Source: Chrysogorgia sp. JL179-B06 | Taxonomy: Eukaryota; Cnidaria; Anthozoa; Scleralcyonacea; Chrysogorgiidae | DNA length: 64,000 nt | Direction of reading: 5' to 3' | Assembly: GCA_035772405.1 (NCBI GenBank) | Contig: JAYKKM010000472.1 | Span: forward strand, 947,501 to 1,011,500 | Shown: piece after piece, positions 21,826 through 32,715 of the stretch | Layout: each line of letters begins with the position of its first letter | Numbering within the stretch: the stretch's first letter is position 1 | Translations under genes and position numbers: made by a program | Notes under the pieces: generated by a model | Database searches by the model: none | Told to the model about the DNA's origin: nothing | What the model saw: only the letters and a program-made list of their open reading frames with translations

Positions 21826-22160
21826 ATGTGTGAAGTTGATCGTCCAGGTTGTTGTAGTCTTGAGAAAGACTGTTGTTGGTGACTGACGTTTCGATGGCCT
21901 CAGCGGCGGCCATCTTCAGAGTCAAGTAAAGCGTGTTTGTCAGGGTTTGCGAATATATACGTCTGGTTCATTACGTCATCCTTTACTTGTGTCATAATTA
22001 GTGTGAGTGGGTGTCACTTTAAGCGTGGGCCAATATTGTTTGTCATCGGTTGTTTGTGTCATAATCAATGTGAGTGGTGTTGCGTCATGCGTGGGTATAT
22101 TGTTTGTCGCTAGGTCTATTGTTTGTTGGTGCGTGCGAAGAAGTCTTTTGTGTATAGTGT
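21826..22160 (-). mobile_element. Penelope-like retroelement remnant
   Basis: On the minus strand the segment around 21925-21826 carries the sequence type found at Penelope-like element ends: a CTGAAGATGGCC block, a GAAACGTCAGTC block, then a short coding-like tail. The adjacent 21940-22160 region has repeated GTGTCATAAT-type stretches but no ORF. I see no reverse transcriptase or GIY-YIG domain here, so this would be an end fragment only. Confidence 0.45.
21883..21924 (-). ncRNA. Hammerhead-ribozyme-like core
   Basis: Read on the minus strand, UGACU (stem I) is followed by CUGAAGA (21919-21913), a strong hairpin of GAUGGCC with GGCCAUC, then GAAAC (21892-21888), GUC, and AGUCA, which pairs with the first UGACU. 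The order stem I, CUGANGA, stem II, GAAA, GUC is that of a type I hammerhead with minimal stem III, as known in Penelope-like elements. Two extra bases (UC) before GAAAC disturb the stem II register, so the core may be degenerate. Confidence 0.45.
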
Positions 22161-22918
22161 CGGTACTTCTTGTGATCTGTTAAGTGGTTTATGTTCCCAG
22201 TTGGTATACCAACTTTATAATGCATAGTCTGAACCTTAATATATATGCAAATAGTAAAGTGGATGGGTATTCTATAATTATACCTTTAAGAAAATATTTG
22301 TATATAATATATAATTTTATTAATTTCTATAGCGCATCATCACTAGTTCTCCATTGCGCTTTACAATACTAGTGTAAACTAGAAATACGAATCCGCAATA
22401 ATCCCCTACCCGCCTTTTTTATCCCACCCCACACCCTACTGGAATTTCCCCATCCATGGTACCTCGCACGCCGTGACCCTGTATTTGCGTTTTGCCAAAA
22501 TTCACAATTTGCAAAAGCCCGTTTCGTCGAAGAAATGTTTGAACGTTATCTCGGCCAATATTTAACCAATTTAAACTCTGAAAACAGATTTGGAATTAGC
22601 GAGTCAACATACATAACATACGTCTTTACTATATTACGAGAACGTGAGTACCCTTCGTAAAAACGGTTTATGTACTTAGAAATTAGTCGTCTATAAGCTG
22701 GTCACTTCGTCGTATATTATTTTGAACGTTAAGCTAGCCTAAACCAGAGGAGGAGCGAAGTCGTCCCATCATGCATTGCGCATGATACTATATTATCTAT
22801 TTTTGGAAGTAGATGTTCATTATTGAACAAACCGTCGCGAAATATAGATGGCGGTCTTTCAGTCTATAGTTGGAAAAAGTGCTATGGTTTTTGACATGCA
22901 AGAACTTATTTATGTTCA
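22161..22918. other. Non-coding stretch
   Basis: No gene is supported. The sequence at 22780-22915 immediately precedes the HIRAN-like ORF and may hold its promoter. Confidence 0.3.
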
Positions 22919-23377
22919 TTGCGTTTCCAAACAAACGTTGGACGTCTTGTTCCTGTGAGCCTACAACAACCAAGTGGATGCAACTGTTTTATGCAACCTA
23001 TGAAACCAACTTGTTTAGTTGATCTACTTACCCATAGGGTTGAGAATGATGATGATATTCCGGGTGATGAAGGGGAAGAGGTTGAAGAACTAAACCAGTT
23101 GGCACAAATTCTTAAATTGGAAGATGACAGTGAACCAGGAGATGTCTTATTTGTAGAACGGTTTGCTGTGGTTGGATCTTGGTTGGAAAAGGTTTACCAA
23201 CAGGCTCTTGCAGTTTGTTCACGGAGAAGTTGCAGGAAACTCCCTATTGAAATTAAAATGGAACATGAACCTGGAAATATAAAGGATACCAATGCAATTA
23301 AGTTTTCTGTTTTTCACAATAACCAGTGGTATGTCATGGGGTACTGTGGGATAAAGAAAGTACCAAAACTTAAATAA
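22919..23377 (+). CDS. HIRAN-like domain protein
   Basis: This 152-residue ORF has a Cys-containing N-terminus, an acidic linker (ENDDDIPGDEGEEVEELNQL), then VERFAVVGSWLEKVYQQAL and KMEHEPGNIKDTNAIKFSVF followed by WYVMGYCGIKKVPKL. The pattern of a strand, EPxNxxDxNAIKV and a final GY is that of HIRAN domains, which bind DNA ends in helicases such as HLTF and also occur in mobile elements. After the TAA the same frame stays open to TAG at 23534, with HIRAN-like continuation (NKEITAVNLDSLKRVF). The stop may therefore be a mutation within the domain. It lies just upstream of the hAT remnant on the same strand. Confidence 0.5.
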   Translation: MRFQTNVGRLVPVSLQQPSGCNCFMQPMKPTCLVDLLTHRVENDDDIPGDEGEEVEELNQLAQILKLEDDSEPGDVLFVERFAVVGSWLEKVYQQALAVCSRRSCRKLPIEIKMEHEPGNIKDTNAIKFSVFHNNQWYVMGYCGIKKVPKLK

Positions 23378-23759
23378 GCCATGCATAACAAGGAAATAAC
23401 TGCAGTAAACCTGGATTCATTGAAACGTGTTTTTGCTCCAAAAGAAAGGAATTGCTGTACTGTGCAGCCCTTACTATTATTAAACATGGACAGTGGGAGA
23501 AGGATGACCCCAGGAACAATTACAACTCTCATATAGATTCAGACCTGCCAACCCTCTCGTTTTTTCCTTTTTCTCACAACCTCCCGACTAAGTCTCCCGT
23601 TTTTTTTAGAAATTAAGAACAGGTGATCCGGTTTAAAATTTTTTTTAAAAGTTCGTTTGCTGCAAAAAAATGCGCGATAAACACAAAACATGGCGTCTTT
23701 CCTTTTACTGCGCTTGGGATCTGGGTACGAGATTTAGAAGTCGACATGTCAAAAACAAA

Positions 23760-25850
23760 ATGGCTTCCACAAAACGTGGTTATGACGATACAGATTCCGT
23801 GAATTCCGACGAAGATCTTGCAGACTCTGGTTCAGAGTCAAGACAGGAATGCAGTACCAGTAAAGCTAAGAAGTACGATGGCTCCACAAAGTACAAAATG
23901 AAATTTAATCCATCTTGGGCTCAAAATTATCCTGTAAAAACTGTGGCAAACGATCGATACAGCTTTTACTGCATCCCTTATGCCAGGGCTATTAGTTGTG
24001 GTCACCAAGGACTGAAAGATGTTAAGGATCATTGTGAACGTGTAACACATAAGAGAGTTGATGCTGCTCAAAAGACCCAATCAATTTCACAACTCATTGC
24101 AAGAGGAACAGATTCTACAAGCAAGAATGTTATCAAAGCGGAGGTAATGGTGACAAACTTTCTGGTTCAACATAATCGTCTAATTGCAACGGCTGATCAT
24201 TTGGGTCCATTCAAAGAAATTTTCCCTAATAGCAAAATTGCTGCATCATATGCTTCTGGTCGTACAAAATCCTCTATTATAAATATTGCAATGGGCCCCC
24301 AATGCCATGCATATTTAGTTGAACACTGCAAGAACCATCCCTTCAGTTTGGGTATAGATGGTTCTAGTGACACTGGGTTAGAAAAGATGAATCCTGTTAC
24401 TGTTCGCATATTTGATGTCAATCGATCGAGACAAGTTGAAAGTAATGTTTATGATATGTGTACCATAAGTGGTGAAGATTGTGGAAAAGCTGTTTTGATG
24501 TTTTGGATGAAAAATTCCAAAATAATTCAATGCGTTGGCTCAATGCAGTTAGCCTGAGTGTGGACAACACTAACGCAATGATTGGATGCAACAACTCAAT
24601 AGCCTCGCGCATGGCATTTGGCACATATTGCTGCTACTGAGGCAAACGATGCCTTTACGGAAGTTATTGGCATAAATGTAGATGTTTTGATTGACTTATA
24701 TTATTGGTTCGACCAAAGTTCCAAACGGAAGGTGAAACTATCAGAATATTTTGAATTCTGTGACCAAGATTACCAAAAAATCCTAAAGCATGTGTCTACA
24801 CGTTGGCTTTCTTTAGAACGTTGTATGGAAAGGGCTTTAAAGAAATTTCCGAGTCTCAAGTCTTACTTTCTAAGTAAAAGTTTTGCAGATCAAAGGTTTA
24901 GAAGACTGGAGGTTGCATTTTCAAACCCCATCTTGGAACCTGTCCTGCTGTTCCATCAAGCATCTATTCAGCTATTCACAGAATTCAACAAGCTTCTGCA
25001 GAGAAGTGAACCTACAATTCATGTGTTGAGAGGAGCTATGTTGTCTTTGGTAAGAAAGATTGCAAATCGTATTGTGCAGCCTCAGTTTATTAAGGATGCA
25101 GAACTTGAGCAGCTTGACTTGTCTAATCATGCAATATTCAAGCCAAACCAGATCTTCCTTGGCGGTGTGACAAAGCCTACACTTAGCAGGCTCTTGAATG
25201 AGGGAGACATACAGAAACTTTATTTAAGACATTCTATACTGCCCATTCCTATTTTGAAAGCTTGTTGGATTATATTTTAAGGAGATTTCCATTGAAAGAT
25301 GAGTTGATCAGAAATGCAGTTTGGATTGATGTCTCTCAGCAGATAATAGCTGTACAGTGGGAGTGTGTGCAGTATTTCTATGACAGATACAGCACGTTTA
25401 AAGTACCAATTGATACCCTTTATGAAGAATTGTGTGACTGACTCTGAAATTGGTGAGGAAGCATGGCAAGCTGCCAAAGTAGTTGATTACATTGAGCTTG
25501 ATGGAACCGAGGTGTACCATTATCGTGCGGATGTTTTATGGTGGTACATTGGACAAATGCAGCAATCTCGAACCTCAATGAAGAGATTCCGCAATCTATT
25601 AAAGATTGCAGAGGCAGTGCTTGTTGTTCCACATAGCAATGCCGAAGAGGAGCGACTTTTCAGTATTGTATGCAAAAACAAAACTGACAGTCGTTCTTGT
25701 TTAAACAATGATGGGACACTGTCCAACATTTTAGCAATGAAATTAGCCTATTCTGAGAACAGTATCCCTTGCTACAAATGGAAACCTGACAGTGAACTTT
25801 TAGAGTCATCAAAGAAGGCAACTACAACGTATAACAGAGCACACAAATAG
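23760..25850 (+). pseudogene. hAT-superfamily transposase, frameshifted
   Basis: The ATG at 23760 (MASTKRGYDDTDSVNS) follows a non-coding lead. The first frame, to 24557, holds an N-terminal BED-like zinc finger (FYCIPYARAISCGH, DHCERVTHKR) and the start of the catalytic region (FSLGIDGSSDTGLEKMNP). A frameshift near 24525 leads to SLSVDNTNAMIGCNNSIASR and then KHVSTRWLSLERCMERAL and a helical insertion, to a stop at 25280. A further shift near 25270-25360 leads to the C-terminal dimerisation block (RFRNLLKIAEAVLVVPHSNA, EEERLFSIV) ending at 25850. The type is the KIAA1586/ZMYM-like hAT family. No TIRs were located. Inactive through at least two frameshifts. Confidence 0.75.
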
Positions 25851-25899
25851 TATATTATATGTACTTGTAGTTAATTACTGTTCAAGTTCTTGTCTTGTA

Positions 25900-26830
25900 C
25901 TAATAATTAAATATCGCATATATAAATCTGTAAATTATATCAGACGTTTTACTAATCTCCAGTCTTTTTGCCACATCTCCAGGATTTGTATTCTCTAGGG
26001 TTGCCAGGTCTGCTATATTATTGTGCACTGAAGTGATCTGCCAAAGCATCATGAATACATTGAGCATCAGACGGTATGTTATCATTGATTGACATCACTG
26101 CTTCTTCTACAACTACATTTTCTCTCCATAATGGTAAGAAGTCGTTATTCTGAAGCTCACAAACATTATGCAAAATACACGACGCCAATGTAACATTGAC
26201 TAAAGTGGAAATTTCCATATCAACATGCTTTGAAAATCTGGTAAATCGACCTTTCCACGTACCAAGTGTTTTTGACTGTCATCCTGGCACGACTTAGTCG
26301 GTAGTTAAAGATCCGTTCTCTCCTCGGTGCCTCGTTATTTCTCAGATAGGCCTTTATTACCCATGGTAAAAGAGGATATGCTGGATCTGCCAGAATGAGT
26401 GTTGATTTCTTTTGTCATGTCGCTTGGAAAGAGTTTTTGTTCGTTCCCCTTCTTGAAAATGGCGAGCATCGTGTATGCTCCCTGGCCATCCGATCACAAC
26501 ATCCCTGTACAGGTAATTGCAATCTACTACAGCTTGCATTAAAATGCTGTGATACCCTTTTCGATTGACATATTCTGCATGGCTCTCAGAGGGTGCAAGC
26601 ATTGGAATGTGTGTGCCATCAATGGCACCTGCACACATGGGGAAATTTTTCATAACAATCAATCACTTGCTGCAGTTGGTCTCCTTGTGGAAAACATATC
26701 ATATTTTACAGCCATCTAGTTATGGCACAGCAAACCTCTCTGACGCATAGACATGCAAACGATCGTGAAACTCCGAATAAATTGGCTATTGTTCTGTACT
26801 CTGCAGTGTAGCTGTGTAGGCCAAGAAGTA
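25900..26830 (-). pseudogene. PIF/Harbinger transposase remnant
   Basis: Read on the minus strand in several frames: a helix-turn-helix segment YRTIANLFGVSRSFACLCV (about 26800-26735), then AGAIDGTHIPMLAPSESHAE with the first catalytic Asp, VVIGWPGSIHDARHF with the second, DPAYPLLPWVIKAYL, and ERIFNYRLSRARMTV with the probable Glu. The end (26218-26018) reads NVTLASCILHNVCE, the usual close of a DDE_Tnp_4 domain. Frameshifts near 26690, 26400 and 26260 inactivate it. Harbinger transposases act with a separate Myb-like protein, which is not seen here. Confidence 0.7.
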
Positions 26831-27599
26831 CAAGGTAAGCGCTAATCGTCGCTTCGTCGAAATTGATGAAGGGCTCTATAATGTTAGGAGTGCCGAAAAT
26901 AGATTTGGGGTGCTTCCTAAGATTTTACGGCCCGACAAATTTTGTCATGTAAACGAAGAGTGCCATCTTATGAAAATGGGTTCGCGGGCCAAAATTTAAG
27001 GGTGCCGTACCAAAACTATTTGTGGTGTAAATCAGATCTTTAACAGATCTTTCACCAGATCTTTAACACCATTAGACTCGACTTTGATAATATATTTAAA
27101 AGCTAAACAAAGTTATGCAGCCATGACCGGCGCTTACATTGGCATTCACCTCGCCTTTGGCGAATAATTGTTAAATATTAATCAGTGAAATTGCAGGAAT
27201 TCCGAACAATAAATGTGTATAGACGAATTTCTAGATCTTGCGCAGTAGCAACTTATTTTATAGGGATTTTGGCTTGACGGGTGTGTGTTATACGCTATTA
27301 AATCCCTATTGGTCTGGCCAACTTTTGTTTATGACATCCTTCTTTTTCACGCAATTCGTTTCAAACTAAAACTGTTGTTTTATAATTAGTTTCTACTGCG
27401 CATTATCGTGAAACTCGATCGTATATAGACCTGTTCTAAAAATGAAAGCCATCTAATTGCGAAGGCACGAGTCTTAAAAAGGGCTCTATTTTCCGTTTTT
27501 ATGTCGAGAATATGCATTACGTCATCCTGATAGGCTTTGCTAAACATGCAAGAAATGGTTGCAAAACTAATGTTGGAATATTCACTTCATCCTTGTTGT
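26831..27599. other. Non-coding stretch
   Basis: I see no gene or structured repeat here that can be supported. Confidence 0.3.
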
Positions 27600-27690
27600 C
27601 AATGAATCACAGTCGGAAAAGCATTTACGAGACCTGTAAACCCGCAAACTAATGCAAAGATTCTCTCCAGGATAACTGGACGAGAGAAAC
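27600..27690. repeat. Interrupted copy of a roughly 200-bp tandem repeat
   Basis: The sequence CAATGAATCACAGTCGGAAA onward to CGAGAGAAAC is about 80-85% similar to 30786-30866. It is the 3' end of a repeat unit whose junction to the next unit is split by the insertion at 27691-30669. Confidence 0.7.
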
Positions 27691-27704
27691 CCCGGCGAAA
27701 ATTT

Positions 27705-28020
27705 ATTCATGAATTGACGAACTTTCATGGGTCGTTCATGAATGTTCATATCCGTTCATGAATAGTTCATGTTCAGTTCATCAAAAATGAAACATGTAGT
27801 TCATGAATAACTGTTCATGAACTATTGATGAATGTATTTCATGAACAGTTCATGAGGTTTGATTAACAACATATTAGTTCATGAACTTTATGTTCATTAT
27901 CTTGTATCGTTCGTGAATGTTCATGAATATTCATAGAATCTATTGATTATTTCATGAACTTATTATTCATGAAAATTTCATGAAACTTGTTCATGAATAT
28001 TTAATGAAAGTTTGATGAAC
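27705..28020. repeat. Left subterminal array of TTCATGAA motifs
   Basis: This contains many irregularly spaced copies of the palindrome TTCATGAA and close variants such as TTCATGAACA. Together with the right-hand array it makes the two ends of the element self-complementary over a broad region. Such arrays are typical transposase-binding subterminal repeats. Confidence 0.75.
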
Positions 28021-28384
28021 AACATTTAAATAACATAATACCATGATGACCTCGGGTTCTTTTGTTCTCGCCGGGTGGTTTAATCACGATATTCCCGGCT
28101 TTAGCGGGGAGATCTCTAAATCTCTCGGCAAAGCCGGGCAGATTTCTAATTTCTCCCTGATTAAAATTCATGAGCCAAAATTCAAAGACACGACAAAGAG
28201 TTTTCTTAATACGTTTTACATGCATGCACATGCGTCAGAATTGCTTATTCCCAAACAAATTTCCTACAATGGAAAATTGTTGAATACATCACTGATCATG
28301 CATTGTATTACACAATACTTCTATCAATTAGTTTTGTACAATGAAAACACTAGTTTCACCTCGGTCATCATGGTATTACAAACT

Positions 28385-28558
28385 AATACAATGGTTTTTA
28401 AGAATATAGTGATCAAATCTCCCGCAAACCGCGGAATGTTTGTGAAAGTCCCTCGGGACGCCTTCGGGCTTCGCCCTCATGCTTTCCCTCGGGACTTTCA
28501 CAAACATTCCTCGGTTTGCGGGAGATTTAATCACTATATCCTCAAAAACCATTGTATT
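28385..28558. repeat. Fold-back repeat with 68-bp arms
   Basis: The arm at 28385-28452 (starts AATACAATGGTTTTTAAG, ends GTGAAAGTCCC) is mirrored by 28491-28558 with about five mismatches. The 38-base centre (28453-28490) is GC-rich with its own short inverted repeat (CTTCGGG with CTTCGCCC nearby). It would form a long hairpin. The ORFs read on both strands here are shadows of the palindrome. Confidence 0.85.
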
Positions 28559-29758
28559 ACTTATAAAAATACAGTTATTCATGAAGGGTTCATGAAATTT
28601 GGTCATGAATTTTCATTGGTATCATTTCATGAAATGTACTAATTTGTTTCCACTGTAGCGCAGAAACTGCGCCGTGACACAAATCCGCATGTCTTTGTCG
28701 CCAGTTTTACTGCCAAATTGGTCTTAAGCTTCTTTATATTTTACTGAGACATTTTACACAGTGAGTCAGTACTCAGTACTGGTCTGGCTCGTGGCTATAT
28801 ATAGATTAGCTAAGAATCAAAAAGTCAAACCGTACCGTAATTCATTTTAGTCTACGTTAAAGTGAAGAATGAGCCGTTCAGTCCAAATGCTATAGTTGTC
28901 TTTTACTTCGAATTTTTCCATTTTGACCCAATATAATTGGCAGGAAATAGCAAAAATACTTTGTTGAATACTTTGGCTATATGATAGTGCGTAATTCAAT
29001 CCTGCTCAAGTGTCATTACTGAGACCATCTGCCAAGATGCCAGACAGGCGCCAGCCTGTCTTTGAATATTTGAATATTGTGCGTTAACAGCCGTTGATAC
29101 GGAATGGATAATTCCACACAGTTTGGCGGACGTCTTAAAGAAAGGAGGAAAAGTGCGCTGGTACTTGCATTTAATGCTGCTACAGCTCCCAGTCTGCTGA
29201 AATTCTCTTCAACCAAATTAACAATCGCACAATCGGTGCCATTCAGAGGTAAATATATGTCAAATTGTTTCTTCTCTGTATCATGTAGTCCGGTTGCAAT
29301 GCTTGGTTATATATAATCTATATTACTTGGGGTTTCTATTAACATTCTGTGTAAGCGTTTAATCGAGTTTCTTCAATTTAATGCTAATTTGTCTTGTTCA
29401 GCACGTGGCTTTAATATTTGCATGCGATTTTTGATACAATAAATATTGCCAACTTCTAAATTAGATGCATGTTACGTAGAACCACAGTCTGCGGATTGTG
29501 CCGTGGTTTCACTAAACCAGAAGTTGGCATAAAAAATCGCAGGCGTTAACGGGCCTAAACATAGAATTTGAAAAGATTTCTTACTCAGCCGATGGGTAAA
29601 CTAAGGATTACGGCCGTTTATACGAGAGCCGATAATATGCGACCTTTTTGAACAGGCAGCAGCTTGTGCAAGCCATGCGAATATTTAGTCTTTGTACCTT
29701 TTATACAAGTGTTTCGCGTCTTTTGTAAGCCGTGTCCTGTGTAAGTTGCGCTATTACT

Positions 29759-29864
29759 ATTAGCTATCGAACAAACGGCCTAAATGAATCCAATTACGCA
29801 TTCCTTATAATATTAGCTATCGAACAAACGGCCTAAATGAATCCAATTACGCATTCCTTATAAT
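29759..29864. repeat. Perfect 53-bp tandem duplication
   Basis: The 53-bp unit starting ATTAGCTATCGAACAAACGG occurs at 29759-29811 and again, identical, at 29812-29864. Confidence 0.9.
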
Positions 29865-29887
29865 ATAATGAATATGTTTTGTCTTTG

Positions 29888-30125
29888 TAAAGAGGAGCCG
29901 TTTAAGGTGGCTGGGACATGTGCTGCGGAAAGATGATGGTGACTGGGTGAAGAGGTGTATGTCGCTTGAGGTTGACGGTGCAAGAGGAAGAGGAAGGCCA
30001 AGGATGACATGGAGCCAGGTAGGAGAGAGGGATATGAGAGAGAGTGGGTTGAAGAGGGAAGATGCACATGATCGTGGAAAGTGGAGGAAACTGTCATGGG
30101 GAACCACCGGCCAACCCCCTGCGTA
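29888..30125 (+). pseudogene. C-terminal scrap of a LINE reverse transcriptase protein
   Basis: The plus-strand frame reads RRLRWLGHVLRKDDGDWVKR, then GARGRGRPRMTWSQVGERDM, then DRGKWRKL, ending in TAA at about 30126. This WLGHV...GRGRPxxTW tail is the well-known C-terminus of many non-LTR retrotransposon ORFs. The rest of the protein is absent. It lies inside the TIR element, so it was captured or inserted there. Confidence 0.7.
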
Positions 30126-30184
30126 AGCGGGGAAAACGGCCGTAAAACGTCTGTTGTTGTTGTTTTTGTTTGTACCTTGTATAC

Positions 30185-30655
30185 ACAAAATGTTCATGAA
30201 CTTATGGTTCATGAACTATCGCTATCATGAACTCGGCCATTTAATGTTTTGATGCACGGGCATGAACTGTTCATGTACTTATCATCGATGTTCATGGACA
30301 AAATTCATGAACGATTCATGAACAATTCATCACATTTTCGCCAGGGAATTAATTAACAATGTTCATGAATTGTTCATCAAAATTTATGACCGTTTTCCGA
30401 ATTAAGTTCATAAACTATTCATGAACTGTGAACATCATGAACCGGCCATTTAATGTTCATGAGTTATTTCATGAACAATTCATGAACAATGTTCATGAAC
30501 TTGTTGTTCATGAATAATAAATTTCATGAAGCGGCCATTTATTGTTCATGTTCATTTAAATGTTTAATGTTCATGTTCATATTCATGAATAGTTCATGAA
30601 TTTATCAAGAATATTCATGAACAATATTCATGAATTATTCATGAACAATTCATCA
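30185..30655. repeat. Right subterminal array of TTCATGAA motifs
   Basis: This is a dense set of TTCATGAAC/GTTCATGAA palindromic motifs mirroring the left array. The phrase GAAC(T)GGCCATTTAATGTTC recurs three to four times (about 30234, 30440, 30530), suggesting local amplification. Confidence 0.75.
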
Positions 30656-30669
30656 CATTTTCGCCTGGG

Positions 30670-30866
30670 AACACAGATGAGAGATTAAAGAAAGAACTCG
30701 CAGAACCGTGGACGAAACAACGACTATCGTTGCAAGGCAATGCGAGCGAATATTTGAAGCGAGTTCGAACTTTCGTATTATTGGCAATGAATCGCAGTTG
30801 GAAAAGTTTACCGAGACCTGTAAACCCGCAAACCATTGCAAAGATTTTCTTCAAGACGAGAGAAAC
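30670..30866. repeat. Complete unit of the roughly 200-bp tandem repeat (empty-site copy)
   Basis: The unit starts ACACAGATGAGAGATTAAAG and ends GACGAGAGAAAC; the next unit begins again with ACACAGATGAGAGATC at 30865. Its 3' part matches 27600-27690. The short plus-strand ORF through it (from 30708) has no recognisable domain. Confidence 0.65.
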
Positions 30867-30899
30867 ACAGATGAGAGATCAATCATGAAGACGGAATAG

Positions 30900-32712
30900 A
30901 CAGCCGAATCAGTGCAAAGGACAGGGAAATATTATTATACCATGTGTTGACATTTATCCGTGAAATTCCGTAATATGAATCATTATGAAATGTTGTGTTT
31001 TTGTCCGATTTAAATCAATTCTATATCGAAATGATCACCTGAATCTGGCGAATCGAACGCTGTAGGTTTCGTCTGCTTAAAATGTGAAGATCAGATGTTA
31101 TATGAGAAAATACGTAAGCGATTAAAGCGAGACTCGTCTTTAAAATCAAAGGACATGGCTTCAAGATCTATTCGTCGTTTACCTGACAATTTAATGCTTC
31201 TATGTCCATTGAACCGACGTAATTTCGTAACATATATGTTTCGTATACCTTGCCGTTGATTTTTATACAAATGTTGGCACACGAAGACCTTCAATCGAAC
31301 AGATATTAGAAAAAATAGCATTGCCGTGTTTAGTGTTTACATTAAATTTCGTCTTCGTGTCAGACGTTCTGCATGTAGATGCCTGATTTTTCTTCGTCCT
31401 CATTTCTAGCCCAACTTGCTTCTAAAAGTTCCCACTTTAAACGAGCGCTGCACAATGCCTTCAGTGTCTGATTACAGCAATCAATGCATTAAAAATTATC
31501 CTTTGTAATAAGACAAGTGAGTGGGTTTTCTAATTCCAACTGTCTAACATGCGTATATGCCACCAATGCATACCCATCTCCACAGGCAATATGCGCGCCA
31601 TGTCAGCTAAAAGTAGCCCGAGTTAACGCCTAGCGGGCGTCTTGTTATTTTTATTATTATTCGTCATCCCGATAGGCTTTGCGAAACCAGGCGCTGTGCT
31701 CATCTTTATGTATGCGTCGTCTTTATTCTTTGGTCACTATTACTCGAGTGTTCACTCAAACTATCCAAAGAAATATAGTAAATTTGTGACAAGATTCATA
31801 AGGAATGTGGCTGGCAAGTATCTTTATCATAAACACGCTCAGAATGTGTCAATGATTGGTTTAATACAATCGCACACGCCGATCGCGGTAGACCCACATG
31901 AGCTATTTTCGTTTGTTATGGCCGCAATAATTATGGGTAAATGCAGACAAATATGGGTAATGACAAAGTGCTATTAAAAGGTAACAATTTTCAGAATAGT
32001 TCTATAATTGATTGGCTGGCTTGCGCATAACACAATGTAACAACATTTCTGTGGGTTTCAGGTGATAGTTCTTGGAGATCCCACAAAATGTTAAAATTCT
32101 TGAATTAAGTTACAACTGCCTTCAATCATCACTGCACCGTTTGGAAGATGACAGTGGCTATCAATGAAAAATGTCGAAGGTGGAAGACTTGTTGGAAATA
32201 GTAAGGAAAGCTATTTTTCTAACTAGTCTTTGAAGTTGTGCTGTGAACTGCATTATCGTGAACTGCCATCGTGAACTGCATTAAGGGGATCTTCACTTCC
32301 AGATTTGGTCGATTAGGGAGTAAAGGTCAAAATTTGGAAAACATCACTAAGGTACCTAAACATCTTGTCTTTCAACTGATAGTCTTTTTTTAAATTACCA
32401 CCCGTTTCACATACAGAAATACATTGTTTACACCAGGTTACCATGGAAACGGGTTTAAAAAATACGCGAAAAAAACTCGATTTGACTGTCAAAATGTTAT
32501 GCAGGGTTACTATGCCAAAGAAGTACATTTAGGACACATATGGACCATGGAGACACACTATAATTGCATAATTTCCATATAGCTTTCATTTTCAACTTTC
32601 AAGTGCATGTTTTGGGCAGATATTTGGTTAGATTTTTCATTTGGTTGCTATTTGTGTTAAAAAAAAAAATATTTCATTATCCTTGACTAATTGAATACAC
32701 CACAATGCATTG
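30900..32712. other. Gene-poor stretch
   Basis: No gene can be supported. An ORF at 31642-31977 (plus) starts with a hydrophobic run (MLFLLLFVIPIGFAKPG), but upstream and downstream there is nothing to back it. Its first bases (CGTCATCCCGATAGGCTTTG) also occur in near-identical form at 27524-27543 (CGTCATCCTGATAGGCTTTG), so it overlaps a repeat. Confidence 0.3.
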
Positions 32713-32715
32713 TTA

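Larger units (their letters stand above)
27691..30669. mobile_element. 2,979-bp TIR element with subterminal TTCATGAA arrays and AAC target duplication
   Basis: The left end reads CCCGGCGAAAATTTATTCAT and the right end, reverse complemented, CCCAGGCGAAAATGTGATGA. The flanks are AAC (27688-27690) and AAC (30670-30672). The neighbouring tandem-repeat copy at 30858-30880 reads CGAGAGAAACACAGATGAGA without interruption, which is the empty site. This fixes both boundaries and a 3-bp duplication. Inside, dense TTCATGAA-type palindromes occupy both ends. No transposase is present, so it is non-autonomous. Three-bp duplications and subterminal arrays are seen in CACTA/EnSpm and Harbinger groups; I cannot choose between them. 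An old LINE tail and a fold-back repeat lie in its interior. Confidence 0.8.

Noticed and set aside
28376..28606. Paired ORFs on both strands with similar translations
   Set aside because: They arise because the DNA here is a 68-bp-arm palindrome; the two readings mirror each other and no gene is implied.
29847..30212. 121-codon minus-strand ORF
   Set aside because: Shadow of the LINE C-terminal tail on the plus strand, which has the recognisable WLGHV...GRGRP motif.
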